Positions 42,741 to 51,402 of a stretch of DNA of 64,000 bases are shown here, piece after piece (within the stretch, counting starts at the first letter, position 1; every line of letters starts with the position of its first letter). The DNA lies in assembly GCA_963835955.1 (NCBI GenBank), contig CAWIHZ010000017.1, positions 62,001 to 126,000 on the forward strand, written 5' to 3'. This stretch comes from Roseiarcus sp963835955 (GTDB taxonomy: Bacteria > Pseudomonadota > Alphaproteobacteria > Rhizobiales > Beijerinckiaceae). Under the pieces are notes generated by a model. That model did not search any database. It was not told the DNA's origin and was given only the letters and a program-made list of their open reading frames with translations. Made by a program: the position numbers and the translations under genes.

Positions 42741-43603
42741 GCCGCGAGACACGGATTTTTCCTTTCGCTTCCGCGGCCGGCGTGCGTTCACGCTTTGTGA
42801 ATCCCGGCGATCGGCCTCGACCTCAGAAACTGGGCCTCAGCCGGCGCCAAATCCTATTGGGCCTGGTCGCCGGCGGCGGCGCCTTGCCCCTTTCCGGATG
42901 CAGCCTCGATTCCCGCTCGCCTGGCGTGATGTCGATCCTCGATCGGGCCGAAGCGCTGACCGAGACCGTTCAGCGCGCCCTGCTGTCGACCCGCACGGCG
43001 CTCGCGACGGAATACCCGCAATCCGCCATCTCCGCCTATTTCAAGCCCAACGGCACCGTCGACCCCGACGATCCGGCCTATGTCGCGCTGCGTCAGGGCG
43101 GCTTCGCCGACTGGAAGCTCGAGGTCAGCGGCCTGGTGGAGCGTCCGATGAAGCTCACCCTTTCCGATTTGCGCAAGCTGGACTCGCGTTCCCAGATCAC
43201 TCGCCACGATTGCGTGGAGGGCTGGAGCTGCATCGGCCAATGGAGGGGCGCGCGCCTGTCGGCGCTCCTCAACGCGGCCGGGCTCAAGCCGCAGGCGCGC
43301 TATATCGCGTTCTTCTGCGCCGACAATCTGGACGAACCGCATGACCCCGACGGGCGCTATTATGAGACGATCGATCTCGTCGACGCCTATCACCCCCAGA
43401 CCATCCTCGCCTATGAGCGCAACTTCGCGCCGCTGACGGTCGACCATGGGGCGCCGCTCAGGCTCAGGGTCGAGCGGCAGCTCGGCTACAAGATGGCCAA
43501 ATACATCATGCGGATCGAGGCGATCGACAGTTTCGCCGGCATCGCCAGCGGCCGCGGCGGCTACTGGGAGGACCGCGGCTACGAATGGTACGCCGGAATC
43601 TGA
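42737..43603 (+). CDS. periplasmic molybdopterin oxidoreductase (SUOX/MsrP-like)
   Basis: The 288-residue protein has a twin-arginine-like start (LSRRQILLGLVAGGG) ending in a lipobox-like LSGC (C55), so it may be a Tat-exported lipoprotein. It then carries the sulfite-oxidase fold. The Mo-coordinating Cys is C159 in RHDCVEGW, with DGRYYETIDLVDA and YKMAKYIMRIE further on. It forms a two-gene unit with the cytochrome b. MsrP relatives repair oxidised methionines, but other substrates are possible. A frame running 1.8 kb further upstream exists by chance and was not used. Confidence 0.9.
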   Translation: MSRETRIFPFASAAGVRSRFVNPGDRPRPQKLGLSRRQILLGLVAGGGALPLSGCSLDSRSPGVMSILDRAEALTETVQRALLSTRTALATEYPQSAISAYFKPNGTVDPDDPAYVALRQGGFADWKLEVSGLVERPMKLTLSDLRKLDSRSQITRHDCVEGWSCIGQWRGARLSALLNAAGLKPQARYIAFFCADNLDEPHDPDGRYYETIDLVDAYHPQTILAYERNFAPLTVDHGAPLRLRVERQLGYKMAKYIMRIEAIDSFAGIASGRGGYWEDRGYEWYAGI

Positions 43604-43710
43604 CCGGCTTCTTCTGGAGTTGGAACGCAACCGCCACTTCCGCCTCGCTTCCGGCGCTATTTTGCGGCCCACAACGGTCGAGGAGGTTGCGACCGCTTGT
43701 CTGTCGCGGG

Positions 43711-44319
43711 CTACGATTCGGGTTCCGTCGCAGCGCGCTCACCGCCTGCCGTGGCCCGCGCGAGCTCGCGCAAGCTCTTTAGCGTGGCCTCGGCGATTTC
43801 CTTCGCCAAAGCCTGGTCGCGTACGGCGCGCGAGAGCAGCACGCCTCCAGCGAGTTGGGCGAGCAGCGGCCACGCCTTTTCGCGACCCTCCCAGGCGCCG
43901 AGGCCGGCGGCCAGTTCGTTGGCGACGCGTTTCAGTCCGGCTTCGTATTCGGCCCGGGCGTCATCGTCGGCGCGCGAGACCTCGGCCGAAAGACTCGGAA
44001 CGGCGCAGCCGCCGGCAATGTCCTGGCGATGCTCGGGTCCGAGATAAAAGGCGGTGAAATCGTCGAACCAGGCGTCGCCGTGACGCGCCTGAAAATGCGC
44101 CACCGCGGCCCTGAGCCGCTCCATCCCCACCGCGACGACGGCGCGAAACACCTCCGCCTTCGAACGGAAATGTCCGTAGAAGGCGCCTGAGGTCAGGCCC
44201 GCGGCCTTGGCGAGGCCATCGACGCCGACGCCGCCAAAGCCGTGCTGGCGAAACGCGCGGCCCGCGGCGTCCAGGACCCGCTTACGGGTCGCGCCGCTCT
44301 GTTCCAGACTGTAGCGCAC
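43711..44319 (-). CDS. TetR-family regulator
   Basis: The 202-residue repressor has an N-terminal HTH (RKRVLDAAGRAFRQHGF; GLTSGAFYGHFRSKAEVFRA) and a C-terminal ligand domain of the AcrR C11 type. Two near-identical palindromes lie 24-68 bp upstream of the start, so it should bind its own promoter. The divergent gene it would control appears truncated (see 44491). Confidence 0.92.
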   Translation of the reverse strand: MRYSLEQSGATRKRVLDAAGRAFRQHGFGGVGVDGLAKAAGLTSGAFYGHFRSKAEVFRAVVAVGMERLRAAVAHFQARHGDAWFDDFTAFYLGPEHRQDIAGGCAVPSLSAEVSRADDDARAEYEAGLKRVANELAAGLGAWEGREKAWPLLAQLAGGVLLSRAVRDQALAKEIAEATLKSLRELARATAGGERAATEPES

Positions 44320-44342
44320 GCTTTCTTTCGCTCGTCGATTGG

Positions 44343-44356
44343 ATAACGATCATTAT
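44343..44356. promoter_or_regulatory. TetR operator 1
   Basis: ATAACGATCATTAT differs from the perfect palindrome at 44374 by one base. Both sites share orientation and lie 31 bp apart, about three helical turns, upstream of the TetR gene. Confidence 0.7.
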
Positions 44357-44373
44357 AATCGCCTGTTGTGTAA

Positions 44374-44387
44374 ATAACGATCGTTAT
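44374..44387. promoter_or_regulatory. TetR operator 2
   Basis: ATAACGATCGTTAT is a perfect 14-bp palindrome. It is surrounded by AT-rich promoter-like sequence between the TetR gene and a plus-strand start with a strong ribosome site. Confidence 0.75.
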
Positions 44388-44490
44388 GTAAATGGATTCG
44401 ACCGGTCATGCGCATCAATCGCCCCTGCCCCCGAAGTTCTGAAACCATCGGTCCGATCCCTGTCCGCCGTTCCGCCAAGGAGGAACACGC

Positions 44491-44569
44491 ATGACCGCGC
44501 GACCAGCCGCCCTTACCGAAGCCCAGGCGCGCGAGAAAGACCGGCCGCAAAAAAAGCGAGACGCCTCCC
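44491..44569 (+). pseudogene. truncated start of a TetR-controlled gene
   Basis: An ATG at 44491 behind AAGGAGG at ideal spacing begins MTARPAALTEAQAREKDRPQ. After about 26 codons the frame enters the 3' end of recO on the other strand and becomes Arg-rich antisense sequence. The strong start behind two TetR operators suggests that the original target gene was cut off by a rearrangement; what it encoded cannot be told. Confidence 0.35.
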
Positions 44570-45310
44570 CTACCCCCTTCGCTCCGCCTTCGCCGCCGCC
44601 CTCAGGAACGCCGCCCGCGAATCCGGCAGCGGTTCGCCGCGCTGCGCAAAGAGGTCGCGGGCGAGGAAGAACCCGGTCATGCGAAAGCCGTCGGCGAGGT
44701 CTTCGGCGCTCGGGCGCGCCTCGAGCTTCGCGCCCTCGCGCAGGAAGGCGGGCAGCGGCAGCAGCCGGTCGCGCCATGGCGCTCCGGCTTCGGCGCTGAC
44801 CGCCCGGCCCGACCGCGGCGAGACATAGGCGAGGCCGTCGCTCGCCCCGGTCGCCGCGCATCGGCCAAGGTCAAGCCGGAAGCCGCATTCGGCCAGCATC
44901 CGCGCCTCGAAGCGTACGACAAGCTGCGGGGCGAGGCTATCGTCGTCAAGGCGCTCGACGATCAACGTCAGCATTTCGTAAATCCCCTCGTGCGGATCGC
45001 GCTCCGGCAGGAGACGCGTCAGCGCGCCGAGATAGTTGACGCCGGCGAGCGCCAGCGCGCTCTCCATCAGCCGCCCCGCCCTCAGCGCCATCGGCTCGAT
45101 CGAAAAGGCGCCGAGATGCTCGTCGAGCCGCGCCCGCCACACGAGGCTAAGCGTGTTGCCGGGCTGCAGCGCCGCCTTCAGCCTCGAAGACCGTCCGCCG
45201 CGCGCCAGGCCGAGATGGCGCCCGTGCGCGCGTGTCATCGCTTCGACAATCGCGGAACTCTCGCCGTGCCGGCGAACCCCGATCACCAGTCCTTCGTCGC
45301 GCCATTCCAT
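44570..45310 (-). CDS. recO: DNA repair protein RecO
   Basis: RecO loads RecA with RecR in RecF-pathway repair. The 246-residue protein starts MEWRDEGLVIGVRRHGESSA, with the N-terminal OB fold, and the helical C-terminal part carries ECGFRLDLGRCAATGASDG. It ends in a short basic tail. In many alphaproteobacteria recO precedes parC and follows era; here the neighbours are different. The upstream gene on this strand ends 14 bp before it. Confidence 0.93.
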   Translation of the reverse strand: MEWRDEGLVIGVRRHGESSAIVEAMTRAHGRHLGLARGGRSSRLKAALQPGNTLSLVWRARLDEHLGAFSIEPMALRAGRLMESALALAGVNYLGALTRLLPERDPHEGIYEMLTLIVERLDDDSLAPQLVVRFEARMLAECGFRLDLGRCAATGASDGLAYVSPRSGRAVSAEAGAPWRDRLLPLPAFLREGAKLEARPSAEDLADGFRMTGFFLARDLFAQRGEPLPDSRAAFLRAAAKAERRG

Positions 45311-45323
45311 CGCTCTCGCCCGC

Positions 45324-46569
45324 TCAGGAGGAACGCAGATGCGCGGGCGGCGGAACCCGCGCGAGCTTCAGGGCGACGATGAGCGCAAGGGCGCTCAGCC
45401 CGCCGACGAAGGCGGCGACGCCGGGCCAGCCGCCGCGGGCGAAAACCGAGCCGCCGATGGTTCCCGCCAGAACTCGAGCCCGCATAGTAGAAAAACAGGT
45501 AGAGCGCGCTCGCCTGCGCCCGCGCCTTCGCAGCCCTTAAGCCCACCCAGCTCGAGGCGATCGAGTGGCCGCCAAAAAACCCGGCGGTCACCAGCCCGAC
45601 CCCGAGGATGGTCAGCGGCAGGCTGTCCGGCAGGGTCGTCAGCACGCCGAGCGGCATCAGGACGATGGCGGGGCCGATGACCCGCCTGCGCCCGAAGCGC
45701 CCGGCGAGTTCGCCCATCGCCGCCGAGCTGACCGCGCCGACGAGATAGATGACGAACACGAGACCGATCGTCGCCTGGCTCAGCGAGAACGGCGGCGCGG
45801 CCAGGCGAAAGCCGATGTAATTGTAGGTGGTGACGAAGGCGCCCATCAGCAGAAAGGCCAGCGCGAACAGATAGCGCAGGCCCGGATCGCTGAGATGGGC
45901 CCGGATCGCCGGAACAATCGGGTTCGATCGCCGCCCCGGCTCGCCTGGCCGCTGCGGCGGCAGCGCAAGCGCGAACAGTCCGGCGCAGGCGAGCGAGAAC
46001 GCGCCGATTCCGCCGACGCCGACGCGCCAGCCGCCCTGATCCGCGATCGCCGCCACCACCAGCCGCCCGCCCATGCCGCCGAGTGTGCTGCCGGCAATGT
46101 AGAGACCCATCGCCAGCCCGATCGCCGAACGATCCATCTCCTCGGCGAGATAGGCCATCGCGACCGCCGGCACGCCCGACAGCGCCAGGCCTGTCAAAGC
46201 GCGAAAGACGATCAGCGTCGTCCAATCAGGCGAAAAGGCCGCAGCGAAAGTCGCGGCGGCCGCGGCGGCGAGCGAAGCCGCCATCACGGCTTTGCGTCCG
46301 AAGGCGTCCGACAGCGCTCCTGCTCCGAACATCGCGAACGCCAGCACGCCCGTGGCCGCGGACAGCGAAAGGCTCGCCGCGGCGGGCGAGATCGAAAACG
46401 TCCGCGCGAAACCCGGCATCAGCGGCTGGACGCAATAGAGCAGCGCGAAGGTGGCGAAACCGCCGAGAAACAGGGCTACGCTGACCCGCCAGAAGCGGGC
46501 CTCGCCACGCGCCGTCAACGGGGGCTCGGCGGCCACGACGAGGCCCGACATCGAGGAACTGGACGTCAT
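45324..46569 (-). CDS. MFS transporter (YnfM-like), one frameshift
   Basis: The protein has 12 helices with FALLYCVQPLMPGFARTFSI in helix 1 and GALSDAFGRKAVM as motif A, like the YnfM/inner-membrane arabinose-type exporters. Near 45475 one extra base shifts the frame. Removing it joins FYYAGSS to LAGTIGGSVFARGGWPGVAA and the last helix, ending at 45324 for 414 residues. This is probably a sequencing error. ATG 46569 is chosen; the upstream extension to 46638 is not conserved. Confidence 0.85.
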
Positions 46570-46717
46570 GGCGCCAGCCTTTCCGCCGAAGCAGGACGAA
46601 GGCAAGACAATTCCGCATCCACGCCGGCCGGCGCTCAACGCGAGCGCAGGGCGGACTTTCGTCCCGAAGCCGCAGCGTTCCGGGGATCAGGCGACGCGAC
46701 TTGAGTCTACGCCCCAG

Positions 46718-47488
46718 TCACCCCTTGCCCATCACCGCCAGCACCTCTTTGAGCGGCGCGGGAGAAGCGCGGAACAGTCCGGAATACGGGCTGCTCAACT
46801 CGAGGATCAGCAGAACGGCGCTCGCAGCTGCAAGAGCGCCAACGCCCGCGGCGACGTAAGACATGCCGTTGCCTCCCGACAGCAGACCGTAACCGCAAAA
46901 GAGAAAGACCGCCCATGTAGCTACGATTCCCACCAGCGGATAGGAAACCGGATTTTCCAGCGCGAAGGACATCTGCAATCGCGACTGAACGATCAATTCG
47001 ACCGCGGACCTGGCGGTGGCGAGCGCCTTCGTTTGCGCGTCCGTCGAAGGATGGAGGCTATCCAGGGCCGCTTGCCAGCCGCGCTGGCCCTGAATCGCCC
47101 CGGCGATGTTGGCTGCGGCAAAATTGGCGTTGCTCTGGTTCGCCCCCCAGACCTGGTCGATGGTCTTGGCCAGACGTTCTCGAAATTTGGCGCGCAAGTC
47201 ATGCGCCTCCGGGCCGTAATCCTGAAGCGCGAGGTCGAGTTGCAGACCCTTCGCGGCGAGGGTCTCGATCGCCGTGTTCTGGCCGGCGTACACGCCATAT
47301 GCGGTCCAGATCAGGAGGCCGAGAACCAGAGCGGACAGCAACGTGAGCAAACCGACCACCGCGCCGATCATGTCCTTGGCTCCGCCCGTCCGGAGCCGTT
47401 CGGGCAAAGTGCGGTGCAGAACGAGACCGAGCGCCCCCCCGGCGAACACGGCGACGGCGACCGCGAACGCGAATTTTTCCGGATTCAT
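46718..47488 (-). CDS. DUF4239 (bestrophin-like) membrane protein, second copy
   Basis: The 256-residue protein has the four-helix layout with helices at about 6-25, 40-62, 178-198 and 208-228. The charged middle contains ALQDYGPEAHDLRAKFRERL. It belongs to the same family as the gene at 19275-20054 but is a distant relative. ATG 47488 (MNPEKFAFAVAV) starts at the first helix. The function is unknown. Confidence 0.8.
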   Translation of the reverse strand: MNPEKFAFAVAVAVFAGGALGLVLHRTLPERLRTGGAKDMIGAVVGLLTLLSALVLGLLIWTAYGVYAGQNTAIETLAAKGLQLDLALQDYGPEAHDLRAKFRERLAKTIDQVWGANQSNANFAAANIAGAIQGQRGWQAALDSLHPSTDAQTKALATARSAVELIVQSRLQMSFALENPVSYPLVGIVATWAVFLFCGYGLLSGGNGMSYVAAGVGALAAASAVLLILELSSPYSGLFRASPAPLKEVLAVMGKG

Positions 47489-47599
47489 TGATGTTTCCCA
47501 GCAAGGCGAGCGAGCAAGATCGCGCCAGTTAGCCCTTGCGCGGCGTCGACGCAACCCGACGCCGCCTGGCTGAAACCGCGAAGAAGCGCCGCGCTTGCC

Positions 47600-48517
47600 T
47601 TATTGTGGCTTAGATTCGGGCTTGGGCTTGGGCTCGAGCTTCGGCTTCGGCGCGGAAATGCCGAGGGTCGGGTTGTTCTTGTACGGCTCCACGCATTGCT
47701 CTTCTTCAACTCGCTCCTCGTCGGTTGGCGCGTAGGTTCGAAAGTCCGCAAGAATCCCCAAGGGAATGATCGGTACACGCGGAGACTGATGACGAAGCTC
47801 GAGCGCGCGTTGGACCATCATGCACTGCAGCACTTTGTCGACCCACCAGATATGACTCAAGATCAGGCCGCCAGCATCGGGTTCGGCGGTCGTGTCCGAC
47901 CACCGCGAATCGTTTTTGTCTCTCGCGCGCAGCGCGTCCTCAATTTTTCCCTTGACAATATTTTGGCAATTATACGCGATCTCCAGCAGCACGCGCACCG
48001 ATAGCGGATCGTTGCCATGCGGTTGCTGTCCAACGAGCGTGTAGGTCGTGCATGTGAGGGGATACGTCAGTTGAATTAACTTAGCGTCTTCGATACCAAA
48101 TTGCGAGTCGACCGCGATCTTGAGGTTTGACGACAATATATTATGCTGCAGCTCCCAGTCTTTATTGGCCGAATAGAATCGATCGGTGACCGCCTTCAAC
48201 TTGTCGCCTTCCGCCTTCTCCTTGATGGCGTCGTTCATTTGATAGGTTGAGAGCCACTTTTCGTCGATGATCTTGTCCAGGTTTTCGAGCGCGTCGACCA
48301 CCGCGTTGGTGTCCTTGTCGATCCGCGCAGTCCGGCTCTGGTATTCCCAGCTGCGCCATTGAAAATATGCGCTAAGGACGGTGCCGACGAGGCCGGCCGA
48401 CAGGATCGCGCCGAGATTGTTGAAGATCCACTTGGTCCAGGATCGCCCGGCGGCCGGCGCGGCGTCGGCTTTGGCGGCGGGGCCCCTCGCGCCATTGTCG
48501 GCTTCCGGCTCAGCCAT
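47600..48517 (-). CDS. single-pass membrane protein of unknown function
   Basis: The 305-residue product has a cytosolic acidic/Ala-rich start, one membrane helix (about residues 31-52), a helical region (KDTNAVVDALENLDKIIDEK), a globular part with several cysteines (TCTTYTL, AYNCQ, QCVEP), and a tail of KPKLEPKPKPESK. I do not recognise the family. ATG 48517 (MAEPEADNG) is chosen over a longer frame that overlaps the photolyase gene. The local base composition is lower in GC than its neighbours, which hints at acquisition. Confidence 0.6.
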   Translation of the reverse strand: MAEPEADNGARGPAAKADAAPAAGRSWTKWIFNNLGAILSAGLVGTVLSAYFQWRSWEYQSRTARIDKDTNAVVDALENLDKIIDEKWLSTYQMNDAIKEKAEGDKLKAVTDRFYSANKDWELQHNILSSNLKIAVDSQFGIEDAKLIQLTYPLTCTTYTLVGQQPHGNDPLSVRVLLEIAYNCQNIVKGKIEDALRARDKNDSRWSDTTAEPDAGGLILSHIWWVDKVLQCMMVQRALELRHQSPRVPIIPLGILADFRTYAPTDEERVEEEQCVEPYKNNPTLGISAPKPKLEPKPKPESKPQ

Positions 48518-48654
48518 TTTCGCATCCTCGACGGACCGGCGTTCGCCCGCTTCCCTGGCGAGATTGCGTCGCCTCGCGCGCCCAGGCAAGTCTATTTGTC
48601 GGACGGGTCCGCTATCGGCAAAGTTGGCGGGCCTGGCGACAGAGGGGACATTTT

Positions 48655-50115
48655 TTGACCGCAAGCGCGGATATCGTCTGGCTTCGCGACGACTTTCGCC
48701 TCGACGATCAGCCGGCGGTTGGCGCGGCGGCGGATCGTCCGGCGGTCTATGTCTACGCGCATGATGAAGCGGCCGCCGGCGCCCGCACGCCCGGCGGGGC
48801 CGCGAAATGGCGTCTCGCCAAATCGCTCGAGGCGATTGCTGCGCGATTGTCCGCGCGCGGCGCGCGCCTCGACGTCGTCAACGGCGACACGAAGCAGGCG
48901 ATCGTCGCGCTGGCCGCGGCCGCGAACGCCGGCCGGGTCCTGTGGACGCGGCGATACGACGGCGCAGCGGCAGCGGCCGACGCCCGCGTCAAGGCGGCGC
49001 TCTCGGAGCACGGGATTGAAGTCTTAACTTTCAGCGGGCGGCTCTTGCGCGAACCATTTGAAATCGCTCAGACGCCGGGCAAGCGGCTAAGCGTCTTCAC
49101 CGCGTTCTGGCGCCGCCATCGCGCGCTGGGCGCGTTTCCCGCGCCGTCGCCAGCGCCCGATCGCCTGATCGCGGCGGAATGGCCGCGCGCGGCGCCTGAA
49201 CGCGTGTCGATCGCCGCGCTCGGCCTGACGCCGACGGCCCCGGACTGGTCGGGCGAACTCGGCGCCGGCGAAACCCCAGGCGAGGACGGCGCCCTCGCGG
49301 CCCTCGAGCGCTTCATCGCCGAGGCGCTGCCCGCTTATGCGGAGGAGCGCGACCAGCTTCGGCGCGACGCCACGTCGCGGCTTTCGGCGCATTTGAGATT
49401 CGGCGAGATTTCGGCGCGCCGCGTCGCCCATGCGGTCGAGAGCGCTTGCGCCGCCGAGCCGGCGATCGCCAGGACCGCGGAGAAGTTCCTGGCCGAGCTC
49501 GGCTGGCGCGACTTCGCCGCAGCCCTCCTCGTCGCCCATCCCGATCTCGCGACCCGCCCTCTGCGGCCGGAATTCGAACGCTTTCCCTGGCGCGACGACG
49601 CCGAAGGCTTTCGCGCATGGAGGCGGGGCGAAACCGGCTATCCGGTCGTCGACGCCGGCATGCGCCAGCTCTGGCGCACCGGATATATGCCAAATCGCCT
49701 GCGCATGGTCACGGCCTCGTTCCTGGTCAAGCACCTGCTGATCGACTGGCGGCGAGGCGAGGAATGGTTCTGGGACACGCTCTCGGACGCCGATCCCGCC
49801 AGCAACCCGCTCAACTGGCAATGGGTCGCCGGCGCCGGCGTCGATTCAGCGCCCTTTTTCCGCATTTTCAATCCGGTCCTGCAGGCCGAGCGCTACGACT
49901 CCGAAGGGGACTACGTGCGCCGCTGGCTTCCCGAACTCGCCCGGCTCGACGCGCCGGACATCCATGCTCCGTGGCGCGCGCCAGGCGCCGCGCTCAAGCG
50001 CGCGGGCGTGGTTTTGGGGAAAACCTACCCGAGGCCGATCGTCGATCACGCCTTCGCCCGCGCCCGGGCCCTCGCCGCGTTCGCCGAGATGCGCGCCGCC
50101 GGGCCGCCGGCCTGA
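48655..50115 (+). CDS. phr: deoxyribodipyrimidine photolyase
   Basis: The enzyme repairs cyclobutane pyrimidine dimers with light. The 486-residue class I protein has an N-terminal antenna domain (IVWLRDDFRLDDQPA) and a C-terminal FAD domain (TSRLSAHLRFGEISARRV; FLAELGWRDFA; RLRMVTASFLVKHLLIDW; NWQWVAGAG). The start is TTG 48655 directly after a T-run, with no earlier option in frame. It is a single gene. Confidence 0.94.
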   Translation: MTASADIVWLRDDFRLDDQPAVGAAADRPAVYVYAHDEAAAGARTPGGAAKWRLAKSLEAIAARLSARGARLDVVNGDTKQAIVALAAAANAGRVLWTRRYDGAAAAADARVKAALSEHGIEVLTFSGRLLREPFEIAQTPGKRLSVFTAFWRRHRALGAFPAPSPAPDRLIAAEWPRAAPERVSIAALGLTPTAPDWSGELGAGETPGEDGALAALERFIAEALPAYAEERDQLRRDATSRLSAHLRFGEISARRVAHAVESACAAEPAIARTAEKFLAELGWRDFAAALLVAHPDLATRPLRPEFERFPWRDDAEGFRAWRRGETGYPVVDAGMRQLWRTGYMPNRLRMVTASFLVKHLLIDWRRGEEWFWDTLSDADPASNPLNWQWVAGAGVDSAPFFRIFNPVLQAERYDSEGDYVRRWLPELARLDAPDIHAPWRAPGAALKRAGVVLGKTYPRPIVDHAFARARALAAFAEMRAAGPPA

Positions 50116-50132
50116 ACCGGCTCGCGCCAAAG

Positions 50133-50673
50133 CGACCGGCGAGAATATCGCCGTGAAGACGTGACGCACGACGGTGATCGCTATCGACGAACTCAAGCCG
50201 AAGACGAACATCGAATAGGCGTTTGGATATTCAGCGACGAAGCCGAGCCCCGCTTTCCCGTCAGGATGGGTCGCCACCAGCCGGAGTTTGAGCGCGGCAA
50301 TGCGCCATACCAGCATCGCCCACAACAGGCGGCGCCAGAGTCAGCGAAACAACAAAATCGGCACGCTGCAGATCACCGACCGCCACCCCGCCAGCGTCAC
50401 GTGTGCGAGCCCCTCTCTGACCTGGGCCGCCCAGCTCGAACTGTCTTCGCCGAGCAAATGCAAAAGCCAGAAGATGGCCCCGGCGATCGACAGGGCGAGG
50501 CAGACGACTTCCGCGACGCCGGAGTCGCACAGCTTCAGCGCCCTCACCACCGCGTTTGCTGCGGACTTCGAAGGATTCGGGCGCGAGGATTGGCGCGCGG
50601 CATGGCCGCCGTCCTGACGACAAGCAAAGCGACGCGTCGATCGGAGCGCCGTTGTTTTCGATCGGAGCGCCAT
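50133..50673 (-). pseudogene. decayed membrane-protein gene with in-frame stop
   Basis: The minus-strand frame gives ALKLCDSGVAEVVCLALSIA and AGWRSVICSVPILLFR, then TGA, then in the same frame LWRRLLWAMLVWRIAALKL, THPDGKAGLGF and SIAITVVRHVFTAIFSP. This matches an uncharacterised multi-helix protein type with the element LVPTHPDRAGGLGFL. A TGG-to-TGA change would explain the stop. Both ends are lost: the N-terminus is degenerate, and the 3' end runs into the photolyase gene. Confidence 0.55.
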
Positions 50674-50780
50674 TGTGATGAGGAGCGCAGTTCGACAACG
50701 CTTCCCGCATCGTTCCGCGCTTCGCTTGACGGGCGTTGCGCGGCGTCGGAAAAGACGGCTCGACCCGCCCGGGAGAGAGA

Positions 50781-51383
50781 ATGCAACGCGTCACGCTGAT
50801 CGACAATTATGACAGCTTCACGTTCAACCTTGCCCACTATCTTGGCGAACTGGGCGCTGACGTTGCGGTATGGCGCAATGACCAAATCACCGTCGAAGAG
50901 ACGCTCGCGAGCAAAGCGGACGCGATCGTCCTTTCGCCCGGCCCGTGCACGCCCAACGAGGCGGGCATCTGCCTCGAGCTCGTGCGCGCGGCGAGCGAAA
51001 CGACGCCAATTCTCGGAGTGTGCCTCGGCCATCAGGCGATAGGCCAGGCGTTCGGCGGCGAAATCGTGCGCGCGAAGGCGCCGATGCACGGCAAAGTCTC
51101 GCGCATCTCGCATGACGCCCGCGGATTGTTTCGCGGCCTCAACGGCCCGTTTCAGGCGACGCGCTATCATTCCCTCGTCATCGAACGCTCGAGCGCCCCG
51201 CCCGAACTCGAGATCAGCGCCGAAAGCGACGACGGGCTTGTCATGAGCATTGCGCATCATGACCGGCCCGTGTACGGGGTGCAGTTCCATCCCGAGAGCA
51301 TCGCCAGCGAGCACGGGCATCAAATCTTACGCAATTTCCTCGATTTGGCCGCCGCTTTTAATGCGCGCGGACAAGCCTGCTGA
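50781..51383 (+). CDS. trpG: anthranilate synthase glutamine amidotransferase
   Basis: The 200-residue class I amidotransferase supplies ammonia to TrpE. The catalytic triad is C81 (GVCLGHQ), H170 and E172 (GVQFHPES). The DNYDSFTFNL start is typical. ATG 50781 follows GGGAGAGAG. trpE is not in the window. trpD follows after 19 bp. Confidence 0.94.
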   Translation: MQRVTLIDNYDSFTFNLAHYLGELGADVAVWRNDQITVEETLASKADAIVLSPGPCTPNEAGICLELVRAASETTPILGVCLGHQAIGQAFGGEIVRAKAPMHGKVSRISHDARGLFRGLNGPFQATRYHSLVIERSSAPPELEISAESDDGLVMSIAHHDRPVYGVQFHPESIASEHGHQILRNFLDLAAAFNARGQAC

Positions 51384-51402
51384 GACGAGGCGACCGGGGC
51401 GC

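Noticed and set aside
40925..43603. 892-codon plus-strand frame ending in the molybdenum oxidoreductase
   Set aside because: Only the last 288 codons are conserved. The upstream part is antisense to the fasciclin gene or out of frame with cytochrome b, and the ATG at 42737 has a ribosome site and the usual ATGA overlap.
50340..50342. In-frame TGA as a selenocysteine codon
   Set aside because: No SECIS-like hairpin or redox motif is seen, and the equivalent position in related proteins appears to be Trp; a nonsense change is simpler.
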